Below are positions 1-32,790 of a stretch of 64,000 nucleotides of DNA, in pieces. Position numbers and translations under genes: made by a program. Source of the stretch: Channallabes apus (Eukaryota > Chordata > Actinopteri > Siluriformes > Clariidae). The notes under the pieces are model-generated. The model was not told the origin of the DNA. It searched no databases and worked only from the letters and a program-made list of their open reading frames with translations. Position 1 is the first letter of the stretch. Every line of letters begins with the position of its first letter. The DNA lies in the NCBI GenBank assembly GCA_030522415.1, contig CM060121.1, positions 9,873,976 through 9,937,975 of the forward strand, written 5' to 3'.

Positions 1-455
1 CTCTAGGCCAAACATTTCTTATATCTCCAAAATGTGTCCGTTAAAATTCCGTCAGAAACACCTCTCGGATAATGCATTTTGGCATCCCTGAATGCAAACT
101 CTTTCCGTTTTCCCCCCTATTCCAAATGCACTGTTTCTGTGTAGCTTTGAATGTATTTGATTTTTCTACTCAATCAAAATACAGGAAAAAGAAAATGGTG
201 CCCAGAAATTGAGCCAGAGAACGGGCTATGCAAAAATTGTTCCCTCACCCTTTTTTCTGCTTGCCTGGAATGACATCATCCAAGGCAGGAAATTATAACT
301 ACATTAATGGATCTCTTACATTTTGTGTATAGACACACCGGAGACCCATATGACCTTTTAATCAATGTATTCTGAACAAACTTCTTGTGTCGTGCGTAAT
401 ATTTTTTTTTTCCCCAGATGATTTGTAAAATAGAGCTATATTTAGTTTTTTTTAA

Positions 456-605
<150 letters not shown>

Positions 606-1194
606 GGTATGTCCACACTGTACATGTGCATGAGTATGTTTTAATACTCCCCTTTTCAGTCATTGATATATTTGAACACGTATTCATCTGCTCGCTCCGG
701 GTTAATCATCTGTACTATATCTTATTTTTTCAGTCTCTGTCTCTCTCTCCGAACAGAAGAAATGACAAGGTGTTAAAAACATATCTTATTACTCGCTCTT
801 CATTGATTTCATAACTGAACTCTGCAGTTGGACCAACATTGCTTTTACATTTTGACTAACCGTGTCAATATACAGTATAGGTGTTTCCAGTAATTTGTCC
901 TTATTAAAACGATTGAATTTTTGTATTGTTTAGTCAAAATAAAGCCTGTGTGCAGACAGAGATGATCAAATAATTATAAGACACCATTTTTTCCATTTTA
1001 TTTTTTAACATTTTATGTGTCTGCATGCCTTTACAGTCCATTTCCTTTTGATCATCCTTTTGAGGAGGAAATTAATTAAATATAGCTAAGAGAAATGTGT
1101 TTGGTTGCCATGTATACAGTCTGGTAAAACAAGCGTGAAACACTACTATCCTTACAGGTCATTTGAGAAAGCCATAAACTTTTTTTGTTGTTGC

Positions 1195-1229
<35 letters not shown>

Positions 1230-1900
1230 CTTGGATAATATCAGACTTAATGGGTCTTAATCTGATTGTTTTTAAACTGCAACAAAAACTCTACTGTATT
1301 GTATAAGGAATAATTGGTATGTTGACCAAGTTTAAGGACCAGTTGTTTATTCAGAATCATGAACAATGGTAGCCACTGTGGGCAAAATCTTTACTTGCTT
1401 TTAACTCATGTTTTTAATGAAAACATGCTGCTTTGTATTTCAATAGAAGGCAGATGTCCGTCAACTTGCATCGGTTAAGTTTATGAATGCACTTCCCTTC
1501 TGTAAACTCTTAGTATGCCAATAACACAAAGTATAAACATAATATGATGAAATATAATATGGTCGCACCCACTTTATGTTCTCCTGTCCATCATAGTTTC
1601 AAACATTATTAATAACTGATTGAATGAGGAATTCCTAAAAATATATCAAACTATCTCAAATAGTTCTAATGACTTGAGTTTTCCTGTGTCCTAATCAAAA
1701 TCCTATGTATTTTGTCCCCAAATTGTGCAAGCATATATAAATTATGGAAGGTTTGTGCAAATGTTTGATTACATCTTTTAAATAAGTGACTGTTTTTCTT
1801 TTACCTAAATTCTGTCCCGTGTTGCCTTAAATTGTACTTGGTTGATGTGTAATGTTAATGCACATGTCCAATAAAGTTATTTCATGATGTATTAATAGTG
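606..1900 (+). other. 3' UTR and downstream flank of the G-gamma gene
   Basis: AT-rich sequence follows the G-gamma stop. Two canonical AATAAA hexamers lie at 938-943 and 1870-1875; either could end the transcript, the first giving a 3' UTR of about 350 nt. No coding signal is seen. The short ORF at 626-814 has no recognisable similarity and lies inside this presumed UTR. Confidence 0.5.
1196..1228. repeat. (CA)n microsatellite
   Basis: Uninterrupted CA dinucleotide tract of about 33 bp. Confidence 0.95.
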
Positions 1901-2299
1901 TCTTAAATTAAGTAATTATGTGATGTGCTGTTAGTGAACAATAATCAACACTGAAGTTTAATATTGTCCAATAAGACCACATTATAGCCTCTCTCACTCT
2001 CTCTCTGTAACACTAGAGCCTTCATCCACAACTGTGAACTGCAATTGAGACCATGCATAGAGGGAAAAGTGCAAAGTATTTATAAAATCCATGATTATCA
2101 ATTAATTAAAAGTCTATAGACTATTTGCTGGTTTGAGGTGGCATGCGGGCAGTGTTGCTGCATCACAGCTCCTAAATTCCCAGTTTTCCCAGTTTGAATT
2201 TCCAGTTTTCGTAAGATCTTTTTACAATAAGTCTATGTTCTTTCTGTATGTAAAGATACATTCATCATCTATCCTCTGTACAGTCTCATTTGGGCCTTA

Positions 2300-2517
2300 G
2301 GGGAAGTAGTGGCTAGTGGCTCAGAGGCTTGGCACTGAGTTACTGATTGGTAGGTTGGTGGTTCAAGCCCCAGCTCCACCAGGTTGCTATTGTTGGGATC
2401 TTGAGGTCTGCTCCTGGGTGCTGTCTCATGGCTGACCCTGCACTCTGACCCCAGCTATGCCAAGAAAGAATTTCACTGTGTTTATATGTGACAAATAAAG
2501 GCTCAACTTAACTTAGG
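2300..2517 (+). mobile_element. tRNA-derived SINE
   Basis: The head has a pol III A-box-like segment (GTGGCTCAGAGGCTTGG) and a B box GGTTCAAGCCC at 2360-2370, spaced as in tRNA-derived SINEs. The body ends in a LINE-like tail with TGACAAATAAAGG followed by (ACTTA) repeats. A very similar tail ends the LINE near 53225-53270. The A box is diverged, so this is probably an old copy. Confidence 0.7.
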
Positions 2518-2700
2518 GCATGCTGTAAGGTACACTCTGGACAGGGTGCCAAGGCATGCGCACACACCACACACACTAAGTAAGCGACAGTTAACTTAAT
2601 TTGCATGTCTATGAACTGTTGGAGGATACCGGAGTACCCGTAGAAAGCCCAACAATCATGGGGAAAACATGCAAACTCTATACACACAGACTTAGCAATT
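2518..2700 (-). mobile_element. Degenerate SINE copy (same family as 38582-38855)
   Basis: Contains the reverse-strand hallmarks of the window's commonest SINE family: ACACTCTGGACAGGGTGCCA, a CA-rich stretch, TTTGCATGTCTATG-ACTGTTGGAGGA and GGAGTACCCG. It is heavily mutated and abuts the preceding SINE tail. Confidence 0.6.
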
Positions 2701-2825
2701 ATTTACTCTAATACTTTGTTGACTTTCCTTTAGTGAAAACAGGATGATGTCTTTCAAGCATTGGTTGACATTCGTGGTGTGTTTCTGTTTCATCATTTTC
2801 TTAAATTTAACTTGTTCTTTTTAAA

Positions 2826-3075
2826 GCCGACACGATGGCACAGTGGTTAGCACTGTGGCCATGCATCTCCAGGGTCGATTGTTCGGTTTCCGTTTCGGGT
2901 CTGTGTACGTGTGCATGTTCTCCCTGTTGTTGGGTTTCCTCCCACAGTCCAAAGACATACAGACTAGGCTACATTGGTGTTTGCCAAAATGAGCTTTTGA
3001 GTGTGTATGTGTGTGTGTGTCCTGCGATGGATTGGTACCTTGTCCTGACCCTGCATACAGGATAAAGTGGTATAG
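2826..3075 (+). mobile_element. tRNA-like SINE
   Basis: Begins with GGCACAGTGGTTAGCACTG (A-box region), continues with CTCCAGGGTCGATTG (decayed B box), GTTTCCTCCCACAGTCCAAA and CCTGCGATGGATTGG, and ends in GATAAAGTGGTATAGAA. Related copies lie at 38582, 41358, 53312 and 58513. Confidence 0.75.
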
Positions 3076-3299
3076 AATATGTGAGTGAGTTCTTTTTTAA
3101 GACAGAAAGTGGAATTTTCATGATTTCTAGCCATTTGTCTCTGGGACAGTTTGACCAACGGTCAAGCCTACATGAAAATCAGTCATTTATTTCGAATACA
3201 TTTTATAAAATATAATAATTTTGAATTATTTGAAAATAATTACTTACTAATAACGCTTAAATATCGGTTTATTCCAATTTAAAATAAGGAAACAAATAG

Positions 3300-3469
3300 T
3301 CATAATAAAGTCAACATACAGTATTTTGGTGCAGGCATGTTAATCATAAAGCTGCGTACATGGCATGTTGTGGCCATTAGGGGGTAATAGTGAGCCGAGC
3401 CCCGTTTTCTCCGCGCGGTTGGATGTCGCGCGCTGCTGCGAGCTGCTGTCTCTCTGCGCGAGCTCGAAG
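3300..3469 (+). promoter_or_regulatory. carm1 promoter / 5' UTR, CpG-rich
   Basis: GC and CpG content rise sharply here (CCGCGCGG, GTCGCGCGCTG, GCGCGAGCTCGAAG) relative to the AT-rich upstream flank, as expected for a housekeeping CpG-island promoter that continues into intron 1. No TATA box is evident and the start site cannot be fixed. An in-frame ATG at 3365 would add 35 residues, but these look like UTR. Confidence 0.6.
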
Positions 3470-17016
<13,547 letters not shown>

Positions 17017-19130
17017 GGCCCAACCCTGCTTCCCCTTCCCTTTGCATGTCCAGTTTCCCAAACTGACCACAGCCTAAACCAGATTACCAAATCCAGTGCT
17101 GCAGCATCTGACTGTGACCTTTCTTCCCTCTCTCTCGTCTTGATGTATATTCGTATATAAATATATATAAAACCTCTTTCTCTGTCTTTCCGTCCCCCTT
17201 CCTGTCCTACAATGCCAGCCTTCGCTCTGTATTGGACAGTCGGAGGTGCGATGCAACACTTTCCGCCGTCTTCACAGTAGTGCAGTTCCAGGATTAGCCA
17301 AAAGGAGGCAGTGGACTGTATTGAGCTTTGGGATTTAACAGATTTTTTTTTTTTTTTAAGTAAAACTTATCAAATGTACATTCATATGAGAGACACTCAT
17401 TGAAACGTCAGTGATGAACTGTTTATGAACCTGAGGGTTATGGCAGGGCTGTCTTGCTGTTCCTGCATCGACCTTTTTCTATTTTGTTCACTTTCTCTGC
17501 ATCATGTCAGACTGTCCAGCGTCGACTTTTGGTATAAATATAGTCTCAGCAAGCTTGACCTTTCTAATGCAATTGAGCTGTGAATCAAACTTGGACCGTT
17601 GATTCGATTCAATTTGCTTTTTGGGCATTGTGATTTTCGATTCAATAGCACTAATATTTACTATTTGATTTGTCTCAAAGAACTATTTTTCTTTACAGGT
17701 TTTAAAATATTAAAAACTACTAAAAGTGTCATGTTTTTGACTGCAGTAAAACCTGTGCTGGTGAGTCTAGTGCAAAGCAATCACCTTTTTCTCTTGACTA
17801 ATCTGTTGTGCCACACTTCTGTTCAGTAGGTGGCAGAATTCACAAAACGCTCAAACTTGATTGTTCAAAGTGATTTCACCAAAAAGTGCAAGTTTACCTA
17901 AATTGTTCAAGTAGTGTGCATCGAAACTGAATCGAAAACTGACTCGTCCATTCAATTAATTGAATCGATCAACAAAAGATCAATGAGATTGCATAACCGA
18001 TTGAATCACGCAGCTCTAATTTGCAGTGCAGCTGGATTTTCTGTCTGGCATCTGTTGAACATTCAGGAACTATCACTGCCTGTATGAACAGTAGTGTAGA
18101 TAGTATACCTGCTTTGTAGCTCATTCCATTCCAGAGCTGCCTTTTTTTTTTTTTTTTTTTAAACCATAGTGCAGCCCAAGATGTACAATACTTCTGCACA
18201 ATGCGGTTAGCAAAAAACTAACCAAGCCTATAGCTAATGAGTATTTGAAGAAGCTCCTGTTCCAGAGATCTGCATCTACACACACTCCTGCCTTCCAGGC
18301 ACAATGCTGAAACTCGAATGGATTCCATGAGGCATTAGTTAAGGAAGGGGACAGAAGAACCGGATGTCAGACTCTGCACACACCCACTGGCCCCTGGAGT
18401 GAGACTGTTGTTTGGATCAGCAGGATCCTAGTTTACATCCCCCAAACCCTTCTGTTTTTGACGTGTGTCGATTTTTTTTTTTTTTTTTTTTTTGGTAATC
18501 AAAGGTCAACCATCAAACCTCTCTTCTCTTAGAACCCTTCCTTTTTACCTGTCCCAGATTTCCTACCTCCCCATGCTGGGCATTGCCTAGAGAAAGACTT
18601 TTGAGAAGGTATGCATTGCTTCCGTCACTCATTTATTATACATTTTTTTGCCTTTGACTTAGAAATTTTAAGTCCTGTTAGTTTGTAGAATTAATCCATT
18701 TTCCCCCTTACACCTCCATTTCACAAGAAAAGCAACAGACTCAAAAAGAAAAACACATGCAAATTAAATGTTGGAGACTTCCCTTTAAAGTCTGGCTTCT
18801 TGTATAAAAGAAGCCACAAATGCTGTACATTGTTTATTTACGTGTAAGCAGAGACACTTTCCCACCGATCGCAATGTAGTTACACTGTCCAGGTTGTACA
18901 GTTCTCACACACGCACATCATACGTGAAAGAAATTTAGATGAAAGTTGGGGTGAAATTGGACTAATCTTTAGCAGTGTTTTTACACAGTGCGCACTTCGG
19001 TCACCCTGTTGAACAAGATATAGTTTATCCAGATGTTATTTTGTGTCACTCTAGGAATCATGTGATACACTTTTTTTTTTTTTTTCAGTCAAAGCAGGTC
19101 TAAAAAAAAATAAAGTACGAATTTTAAAGG
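17017..19130 (+). other. carm1 3' UTR
   Basis: About 2.1 kb of noncoding sequence after the carm1 stop, with several long T or A runs. The first clear polyadenylation hexamer is AATAAA at 19109-19114, so the UTR probably ends near 19130. The tail-to-tail yipf2 stop lies only about 0.7 kb further on. Confidence 0.6.
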
Positions 19131-19843
19131 CTCAGTTCAATGTCCGATTCCTACCAACGCAGCGCCCGGAAAGATTTTAAATTTATGGTAGAACTTGTCC
19201 TGATAGTAAATGTCCCTTAAAAATTAGCAAGGAACCTTAAAAGAAAAAAAAGAAAAGATTTAAAAATGTTGAACAATACTCAAATTTTACCCAAATGCCA
19301 AAATGATCACAAATAACTAAAGGTAGTTAACTACTTTAAATCACTTTTGTTTTGAGCTCATTATTTATGACAGAGACTGTCCTGTTTGAGTTAAAGGGGA
19401 GTGTTTAGGTCAGTCATTACTGATATGTAGTACATTTCATTTATACTTAATTTACATTTAAACCTTCATCCAAAATTACATTCCATATTAACACAAACCT
19501 AGGTTGTTGTTTTTTTTCAACCTGTAAACAAACAATTTTCTAATATTTTACAAAGAACAGCAATGTCACATAATGAATTATTATTTATAGTAACAGGGCT
19601 TATTTTCAGCTCAAGTACCCTGACTTCATTACCCCAATATAGAGATGCACAAATCTTCAAACTACATATTCATAATAATCTGAGTAAATAGATTTACCTT
19701 CCAGTTACCCAAATTTGAGTCCATGGCAACTGAAGTTATATCCATCTCCATATTGCTTATGAGATGTTCAGATCAGCAGTACACTAAGAAATGGGTTTTA
19801 TACTAGTAGTAACATTTTCCCCCTAGCCCGAGATCATCCCTGG
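19131..19843 (-). other. Intergenic tail-to-tail gap / yipf2 3' UTR
   Basis: Sequence between the carm1 polyadenylation signal and the yipf2 stop. I see no canonical AATAAA on the - strand; a TATAAA variant (reverse strand of about 19583-19588) is the nearest candidate. If it is not used, the yipf2 and carm1 3' UTRs overlap. Confidence 0.4.
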
Positions 19844-27271
<7,428 letters not shown>

Positions 27272-27506
27272 GCTGTGAGATCAGTGCAGAGTGTTAATCA
27301 GTGACTGCAAACAAAACATCTTACTGTCAGTGCTGTGATGATTCAACATGATCCAACAGACTGTACATTACATTACAACCACTTTCACGTGGGGAAAAAA
27401 AAGCTAAGCTACGCTGCTACACGACATTAAACACCACATGACAATTTTCCTTCATCAACACAAACTGACCTGAGAACTCATTTATTTTCACTAAACAGTT
27501 ACTTAC

Positions 27507-27600
27507 CTGCCGAGCAGAGCAGCCAGTCCTCCCAGTCGACCTTTAATAACAGCTGGTTAGTGAGAGGGTAACCTCTCGTTTACAATATCACATACGCTAA
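27507..27600 (-). other. yipf2 noncoding 5' exon
   Basis: On the - strand a strong donor GCAG|GTAAGT ends an exon at 27507, and a good acceptor (TTTGTTTGCAG at 27306-27305) starts the ATG-containing exon at 27304. The upstream end near 27600 is a guess. Confidence 0.55.
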
Positions 27601-28319
27601 ACAGCTGAGTTAGAGCTAAGCATTAATAACTCTAGAAACCGAACACTAACGAGTAAATACTGCCATATTTATATAACGTCATGATTAAAACTGGTCTCGC
27701 GCATGTTCCACGTCATCTCCTGCCACAACGTGGTCATAATATGGTCACGTGACTGAGTTCATCACCTGGGCGACACGCAGGGGCGCACTTTTTATACACA
27801 GGGAAAAAGCATGACAGGACGAAAAAAAAAAATTAAAGTTATGTCTATATTCATATTTTATAAACATTATAGACATGTATTTATAGATATTATTATTATT
27901 ATCTAAACACAACAGAGCCTAATAATATCCAGTTCACGTACTAAATTCTAGGAAATGCATTTCCTAATATTATAAATAATATTATAAATAAATCGTAATA
28001 TTATAACGCTTATTCATTTCCCCCATTTTTTACGTTTTTTTTTTTTTTTTAGCAATTACATTTCACTATAGTATATAAAGAGTTAATCATTATAACTGTC
28101 TTGGTTATACCGGAAACATATAATAGTTTTTCCGGTTCAATGATATACCGCATGACTCTTAAAATGAATGTATTTCAAACCTTTTAGTACTCCCTGTATA
28201 TGCGCACTAGGTGTGCGGTGTAATAAGTGGCGTTTGTACCCTATGTAGCGCCCTGCATTACCGAAAGAGAGCAGTTTTTTTTTCTCTTACTCCGCGCGGG
28301 CTGTGGCTAAGGTGCTAAC
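27601..28319. promoter_or_regulatory. Divergent promoter shared by yipf2 (-) and timm29 (+)
   Basis: About 0.7 kb separates the two divergent genes. It holds a perfect 10-bp palindrome GTCACGTGAC at 27744-27753 (E-box/CLEAR type, bound by USF or TFEB/MITF factors) and a head-to-head pair of ETS sites, CCGGAA at 28110-28115 and TTCCGG at 28130-28135. GC content rises to TCCGCGCGGGC just before the timm29 ATG. No TATA box is obvious near either start. Confidence 0.6.
27744..27753. promoter_or_regulatory. GTCACGTGAC palindrome (CLEAR/USF E-box)
   Basis: Exact 10-bp match to the lysosomal-network CLEAR consensus, within the divergent promoter and closer to yipf2, which encodes an endomembrane protein. 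Binding is inferred from the motif only. Confidence 0.55.
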
Positions 28320-29507
28320 ATGGCGGCCCTGAGGAGATGGTGCTCCACTGTAGCTGCTGCCACCAGCAAGGGTACGAGGTGGGAGAGACTGCGGGACAGC
28401 CGTGCAGGTGAGTTTATTAACTGGTGATATTTTATAACATTAGATGTGTTTATGTTAATATAGAGTCTTGTTTAGTTATTGGAGGCTCAGGTACAATACT
28501 GTAGGATTTCAGTCCTGATTTCTTGAGTGATTGCAATCACAAGTCATCAGAGAACAGCTGTTTGTATCAGCCTAGTTCAGTAACGTCTTAATGGTAAAGT
28601 GGAAACGTCCCCAGTCAAGCAGACCACATGGGCCTCCATGCAACGAGATGCTTTCAGTTTTTATTTGATGAATCCAGTGCTTATATTCCTTGTCTGAAAC
28701 ACAAAAGATAAGAAAGCAATGACTATTTACAGACACTGATATCAACCGGCAATAAAATTAAACTTGCTGTAACAAACACTAATAATACTACTTCTCAGCT
28801 TCAATATTCTTGTGTCAATAAATATCTGTTAAATTTCTTCGACAGGTGTGTGGTGCCGCAGCCTTCTGAGAGACTATAAGGAAGCATGCCGTGAGATATT
28901 CGTTGGAGCGTCCGAGCGCCCATTAAAAGCCAGCTTTTACATGGCTTTGTTTGGAGGTGCATACGTGTGTTACTACACCAATCCAGACGAGATGTCCTAC
29001 CAGTCTAGAATACTAGAGACCTCCAACCAGCTTGCACTCCTATCTCCGTGGATTCGAAGTGGCACGTCGGATGGGCATGTGCAAAGCTTGGCAAAGCTGC
29101 GCAACGAGGGCCGGTTGCGATACATCAGCCTGGGGATCATCTCATTGGCCTACATGGCTGACTACGACCCTGAGCCCAGCCTGTATGAGGCACGGTGCTC
29201 TGCGCTTTCCGTGCCCTGGGCACAGTTGCCTCAACGTGTCCTGGATGTAGGCTTTGCAGGGCGCTGGTGGGTGTTAGAAAACAAAATGGAGAACTATGAT
29301 ATTAATGAGGAGGAGTTTAAGCATCTCCCAGTTGCCCTGCAGACCACAGCAGTCCCTACAGCACAGGACACTGAGAGAAATGAGAGACTGCACCAGGAAT
29401 CCTGGAAGGCACTGGTGATGAAGGGAGAAGAAGAGATGGACAGTGTGAAGAAAGGCGAGGAGGTAGTAAGGGAAGGAAATGAGAGCAGTGCAAAACAGAA
29501 CTTTTAA
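28320..29507 (+). CDS. timm29: timm29, mitochondrial import inner membrane translocase subunit Tim29
   Basis: Metazoan-specific subunit of the TIM22 carrier translocase of the mitochondrial inner membrane, where it stabilises the complex and contacts TOM. Two coding exons, 28320-28407 and 28846-29507, join in frame to 249 aa (human 260). The N-terminus MAALRRWCSTVAAATSKG is Arg/Ser/Ala-rich without acidic residues, like a presequence. Conserved blocks follow: LLRDYKEACREIF (residues ~34-46), a hydrophobic FYMALFGGAYVCYY (one predicted membrane segment), GRLRYISLG-ISLAYM, SLYEARC, RVLDVGFAGRWWVLENKM, then DIN-EEF-HLP. The C-terminus is Lys/Glu-rich and less conserved. The start ATG has A at -3 and G at +4. 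Donor G|GTGAGT, acceptor CGACAG. The intron holds an L2-like fragment. Confidence 0.95.
28505..28660 (-). mobile_element. L2-like 3' UTR fragment in the timm29 intron
   Basis: TTTCAGTCCTGATTTCTTGA, AAGTCATCAGAGAACAGCTG and GGGCCTCCATGCAACGAGATG line up with 48180-48335 in the 3' UTR of the large L2-like element, in the same orientation but strongly diverged. Confidence 0.6.
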
Positions 29508-30290
29508 TATTGTTGTTGTGTTGAACATTTGCTGATTTGGACCCGTCATGTATGATTCAATGAATTTGTGTATATGGAGCTGGAAGGGCTTATCTGGACT
29601 CTCCTATTTATTGTGGCGCTGGAGAGAAAAGTAAAGCACAGGTGGAAAAGGTTCTGATGATGAAATGAATTTAATTTAAATCACTGTGCTTCTGTTCTGC
29701 TTGTTTTAACACCCACATTTATCACACTGAATTCCTTTGTATTAAGGAACATGCTGACTGACAGTGGTAAGGCTGTTTCTGTGCCCAGGTTGACAGCTCC
29801 TCGCTGACCCTGTCCATCAATGTACCACCACTAAGAAGAAATGAATTGGAACGTCAAATACTCACAGCTTAGTGTGACACTGACTCTAGTGCAGGAGTAT
29901 TCAAGTGAAATTTGAACAGCTTCTCTTACTTACTTACCAGTGGAAACTTGTGATTTTTTAAATTTTATTTCACGTACCCTGCTCAGTTTGCTTAAAGAGT
30001 TTGTTATATCCACATCTTGACTGTTAATCACCAGTTAACAGTGTTACCAGTGTGTATTGTTGATTGATGGGTTTTTATAGAACCGAGGAAGATAAAGAGA
30101 AAACTCTAACGTCTAACTGTACACACGCTACATGGAACAGCATAGGTGTGGCTTATCAAATGCTATGCAAGTGTAAATGTTGTATTATAACCACAACAAC
30201 TGTGTCACATAAACTGACTAGCCTCTTCCATGTCTTTTTCATTGACATTTTATTACCGGCAAGAATAAAAGCATAAGGATGAGGACAAAT
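29508..30290 (+). other. timm29 3' UTR
   Basis: Noncoding sequence after the stop, with AATAAA at 30264-30269 as the first clear polyadenylation signal. It contains an old antisense LINE fragment at about 29945-30050. Confidence 0.55.
29945..30050 (-). mobile_element. LINE fragment, repeat of 31670-31760
   Basis: ACCCTGCTCAGTTTGCTTAA, AGAGTTTGTTATATCCACAT and CTTGACTGTTAATCACCAGT recur with few changes at 31690-31755, where the same strand encodes a LINE C-terminus. Confidence 0.6.
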
Positions 30291-30799
30291 GTTTTCATAC
30301 ACCTAGGCTTAAGCTACTCTGTCAGTTTTTCACAAATTCAATTAATTGAACCGATAGGATAGATTCCAATTCAGAATTGATTCACAATCATTTAAATAAT
30401 TGAGGTAAACGTACATGTGTTAAATGGTGTAATATAATATAGATGAATTGCTATAAAAAACTAAAACAAATCTCCTTTAGCAGCAAGTAGAAAGCCTTTG
30501 CATCTTCTGCAATGTTAAGCAAGAGTCTTTTCAGCTTTTGAATTAATGATTCCTAATGGACTGGAGTGCGGAGCATAACATTTGCAGGAAGAAAAAAAAA
30601 CATTACATTTTATGAGACATGTATGGGAGCCTTTCAGTGTTTATTAAAGGTGTTAATGGTTTTTCTTTTCCTAAAAAAATACTTTGAAAGCTTAAATAAA
30701 TATAGCTGCTTGAAATCTATTTTTTAATACTTTAGTTTAATGCCTTAAACTTTAATGCTAATTTCAATACCAAGAAATCTAATTGAATCAAAAAAATTC

Positions 30800-31065
30800 C
30801 ACTCAATTCAGTTTTATTTGTATAGGGCCTTGGTCAATGTTGCAAAGCAGTTTTACAGAATTAACAAAAATGGAAGTAAATATAAAAAATCTACAGGAAA
30901 AAAAGGATAAACTATAACTGTCAGTTTATCCCAGATTAGTTAGCCGAGGACAACGATGGCAAGGAAAAACTCCTTGAGACAACAGTAGGAAAAACCCTTT
31001 AGAGAAGCCAGACTCAACAGGGAACGCATCGTCGTTTGGGTGATAACCTTAACAAAGGTGTCATG
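30800..31065 (-). mobile_element. L2-like 3' tail
   Basis: TCAATTCAGTTTTATTTGTATAG, GGCAAGGAAAAACTCCTTGAGA and AGCCAGACTCAACAGGGAACGCATC match 47800-48030 of the large L2-like element in the same orientation, with gaps. Confidence 0.8.
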
Positions 31066-31129
31066 CCATTCCTCAACATTGTGTGCGGAGCAGTTTGGAA
31101 AGGTGTGGTCGGTTGGCATTGTGTCTTCA

Positions 31130-31762
31130 TATTCAAATTCAAAGAACTTTATTAATCTCAGAGGGAAATTGCTTATGCTAGGTTAAGCAATTAACCTAAG
31201 GAAAGGTAATAAATAATAATCTCCAAAAAAAAAAAGTTCTTAAAACAGTAAGTACCAAAAAATATGACCCAAGAGCATTTGTAAGTATTGCACAGTAATC
31301 TAGTAATGTAATATTGTATAATATAATAATGTAATGTATGTAATATTGTATTATTATATGTAATCTTGTATTACATATTTTATTGGGAAGTAGTATTGCA
31401 GCTATCATATTATTAATACGGGTCAGTGAATATCCACATACGTGTGTGTGCATGAGTTACAGAGAAGAGTTGTAAACTTTTATGGCCGTTGGGAGAAAGG
31501 ATCTCCTGTGGTGCTCTGTGGAACACTTAATAGTAATCAGTCTCTGGCTGAAACTGCTCCTCTGTTCAGCGAAAACACTGTATAGTGGGTGAGAAGGATT
31601 GTTCAAAATGTTCCAAATATACCCTGGTTGGTGGTCGTCACCTTGATGAGAGAGTTTTTTATTTAAATATTTTAATTTAATTTCACATACCCTGCTCAAT
31701 TTGCTGAAAGAGTTTGTTATATCTACGTCTTGACTGTGAATCACCAGTGAGTAGTGTCATGG
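31130..31762 (-). mobile_element. Non-LTR retrotransposon 3' end (ORF2 C-terminus and UTR)
   Basis: The - strand frame at 31744-31457 reads HPLYSVFAEQRSSFSQR then HHRRSFLPTAIKVYNSSL, the HPL...SFIPSAI-LYN pattern seen at the C-terminus of several LINE ORF2 families. The UTR end has TTTATTAATCTCAGAGGGAAATTGC, a tail common in fish LINEs. The family is not assigned. Confidence 0.6.
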
Positions 31763-32189
31763 TCTGAAATGCTGTTATCTAAAGAAGAATCTCCTTAACA
31801 TAAGACCAGCATGAAAAAAAAGCCATAGTGATATTCTCAGGAGGAATCGAGCTGTTTTTGCTTAATTATCGTCACAACTTTTGGGGGGAGGGAGGGGGGT
31901 GAGAGAGTGAGGTTTTATTCTGAAGGACACCATCATGTGACTTTTACAAATCGCTGACCTGAATCCCATTTTTTAAAATTGTGGACGTAAATGAAAACCT
32001 GCCTGAGCGCACCAATTCTGTCTAAAGGAGCGAGTAAAAATCCCAGCTAACTGTTGTGAGGCTTGTGGAAGCCATTTGATTCAAGTCTAAGCAATTTAAA
32101 GGCAATGCCACCAAATACTGTACTAGCACTAAAGTACTAGCACTTTAGTACTAAACAGTACTAAAGATATACAAAGGGAGTTCGAGTCA

Positions 32190-32790
32190 AACTATGACTT
32201 TTGATTGGACAGAATAAAAACACATTTATCAAAGTAAAACTATCTTTATTTCTCTATATAATCCCCTGCTCCACTAATGCACTTATCCCAGCATTGCATT
32301 CGTATCAAGTTAGAAAGTTTTCTCAGTATGCCAGACCCGTGAACTGGCCTCCCAGGAACTTATCTCAATTTGAACACCTTTAATGGCCCAGATATGGGAC
32401 TGTACAGCCGATACAGCAATAATTTCCAGCTGAGTTTCTGTAATGTGCAAGTGGTGCTCGTGAATGATTGTGTGCTCAGTTCCAACAAACAGATGCATCT
32501 TCTCCACAAGTTGGCGACAAGTTATTCGTCGATATTTATCAGGGGTTCCAATGTTTACAGGAATGACATCAGTGGGCACTGAGCCAGCACGTCTGGGATC
32601 GTCATTCGTGAATGTACGGCCTTCTTTAAAACTTTTTCACCACTTAAATGTTTTTCTGTGGCTAAGGGTCTCATCACCGTCATACTCATTCTGTGCTTGA
32701 AGTCTCTATAAATGTTGATCAGTTTCACATCTTCGTCTTCAAGCAATTCCATCGCAAGTCCTGGTTTGACTTGAACGCAGTTATTTTCTA
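32190..32790 (-). mobile_element. mariner-like transposase relic
   Basis: Two broken - strand frames give FKEGRTFTNDDPRRAGSVPT and, further on, RRITCRQLVEKMHLFVGTEH then TIIHEH. This is the helix-turn-helix linker (FKEGR-S-EDDPRSGRP) and second HTH (RRIT-R-LAEEL--S-GT-H-I) of mariner transposases. A frameshift lies between them, and the catalytic half is missing or unrecognisable. Confidence 0.65.

Noticed and set aside
3365..3469. In-frame upstream ATG that would lengthen carm1 by 35 residues
   Set aside because: The extension shows no similarity to any CARM1 N-terminus as I know it and falls in the presumed 5' UTR; the 3470 ATG has the better context.
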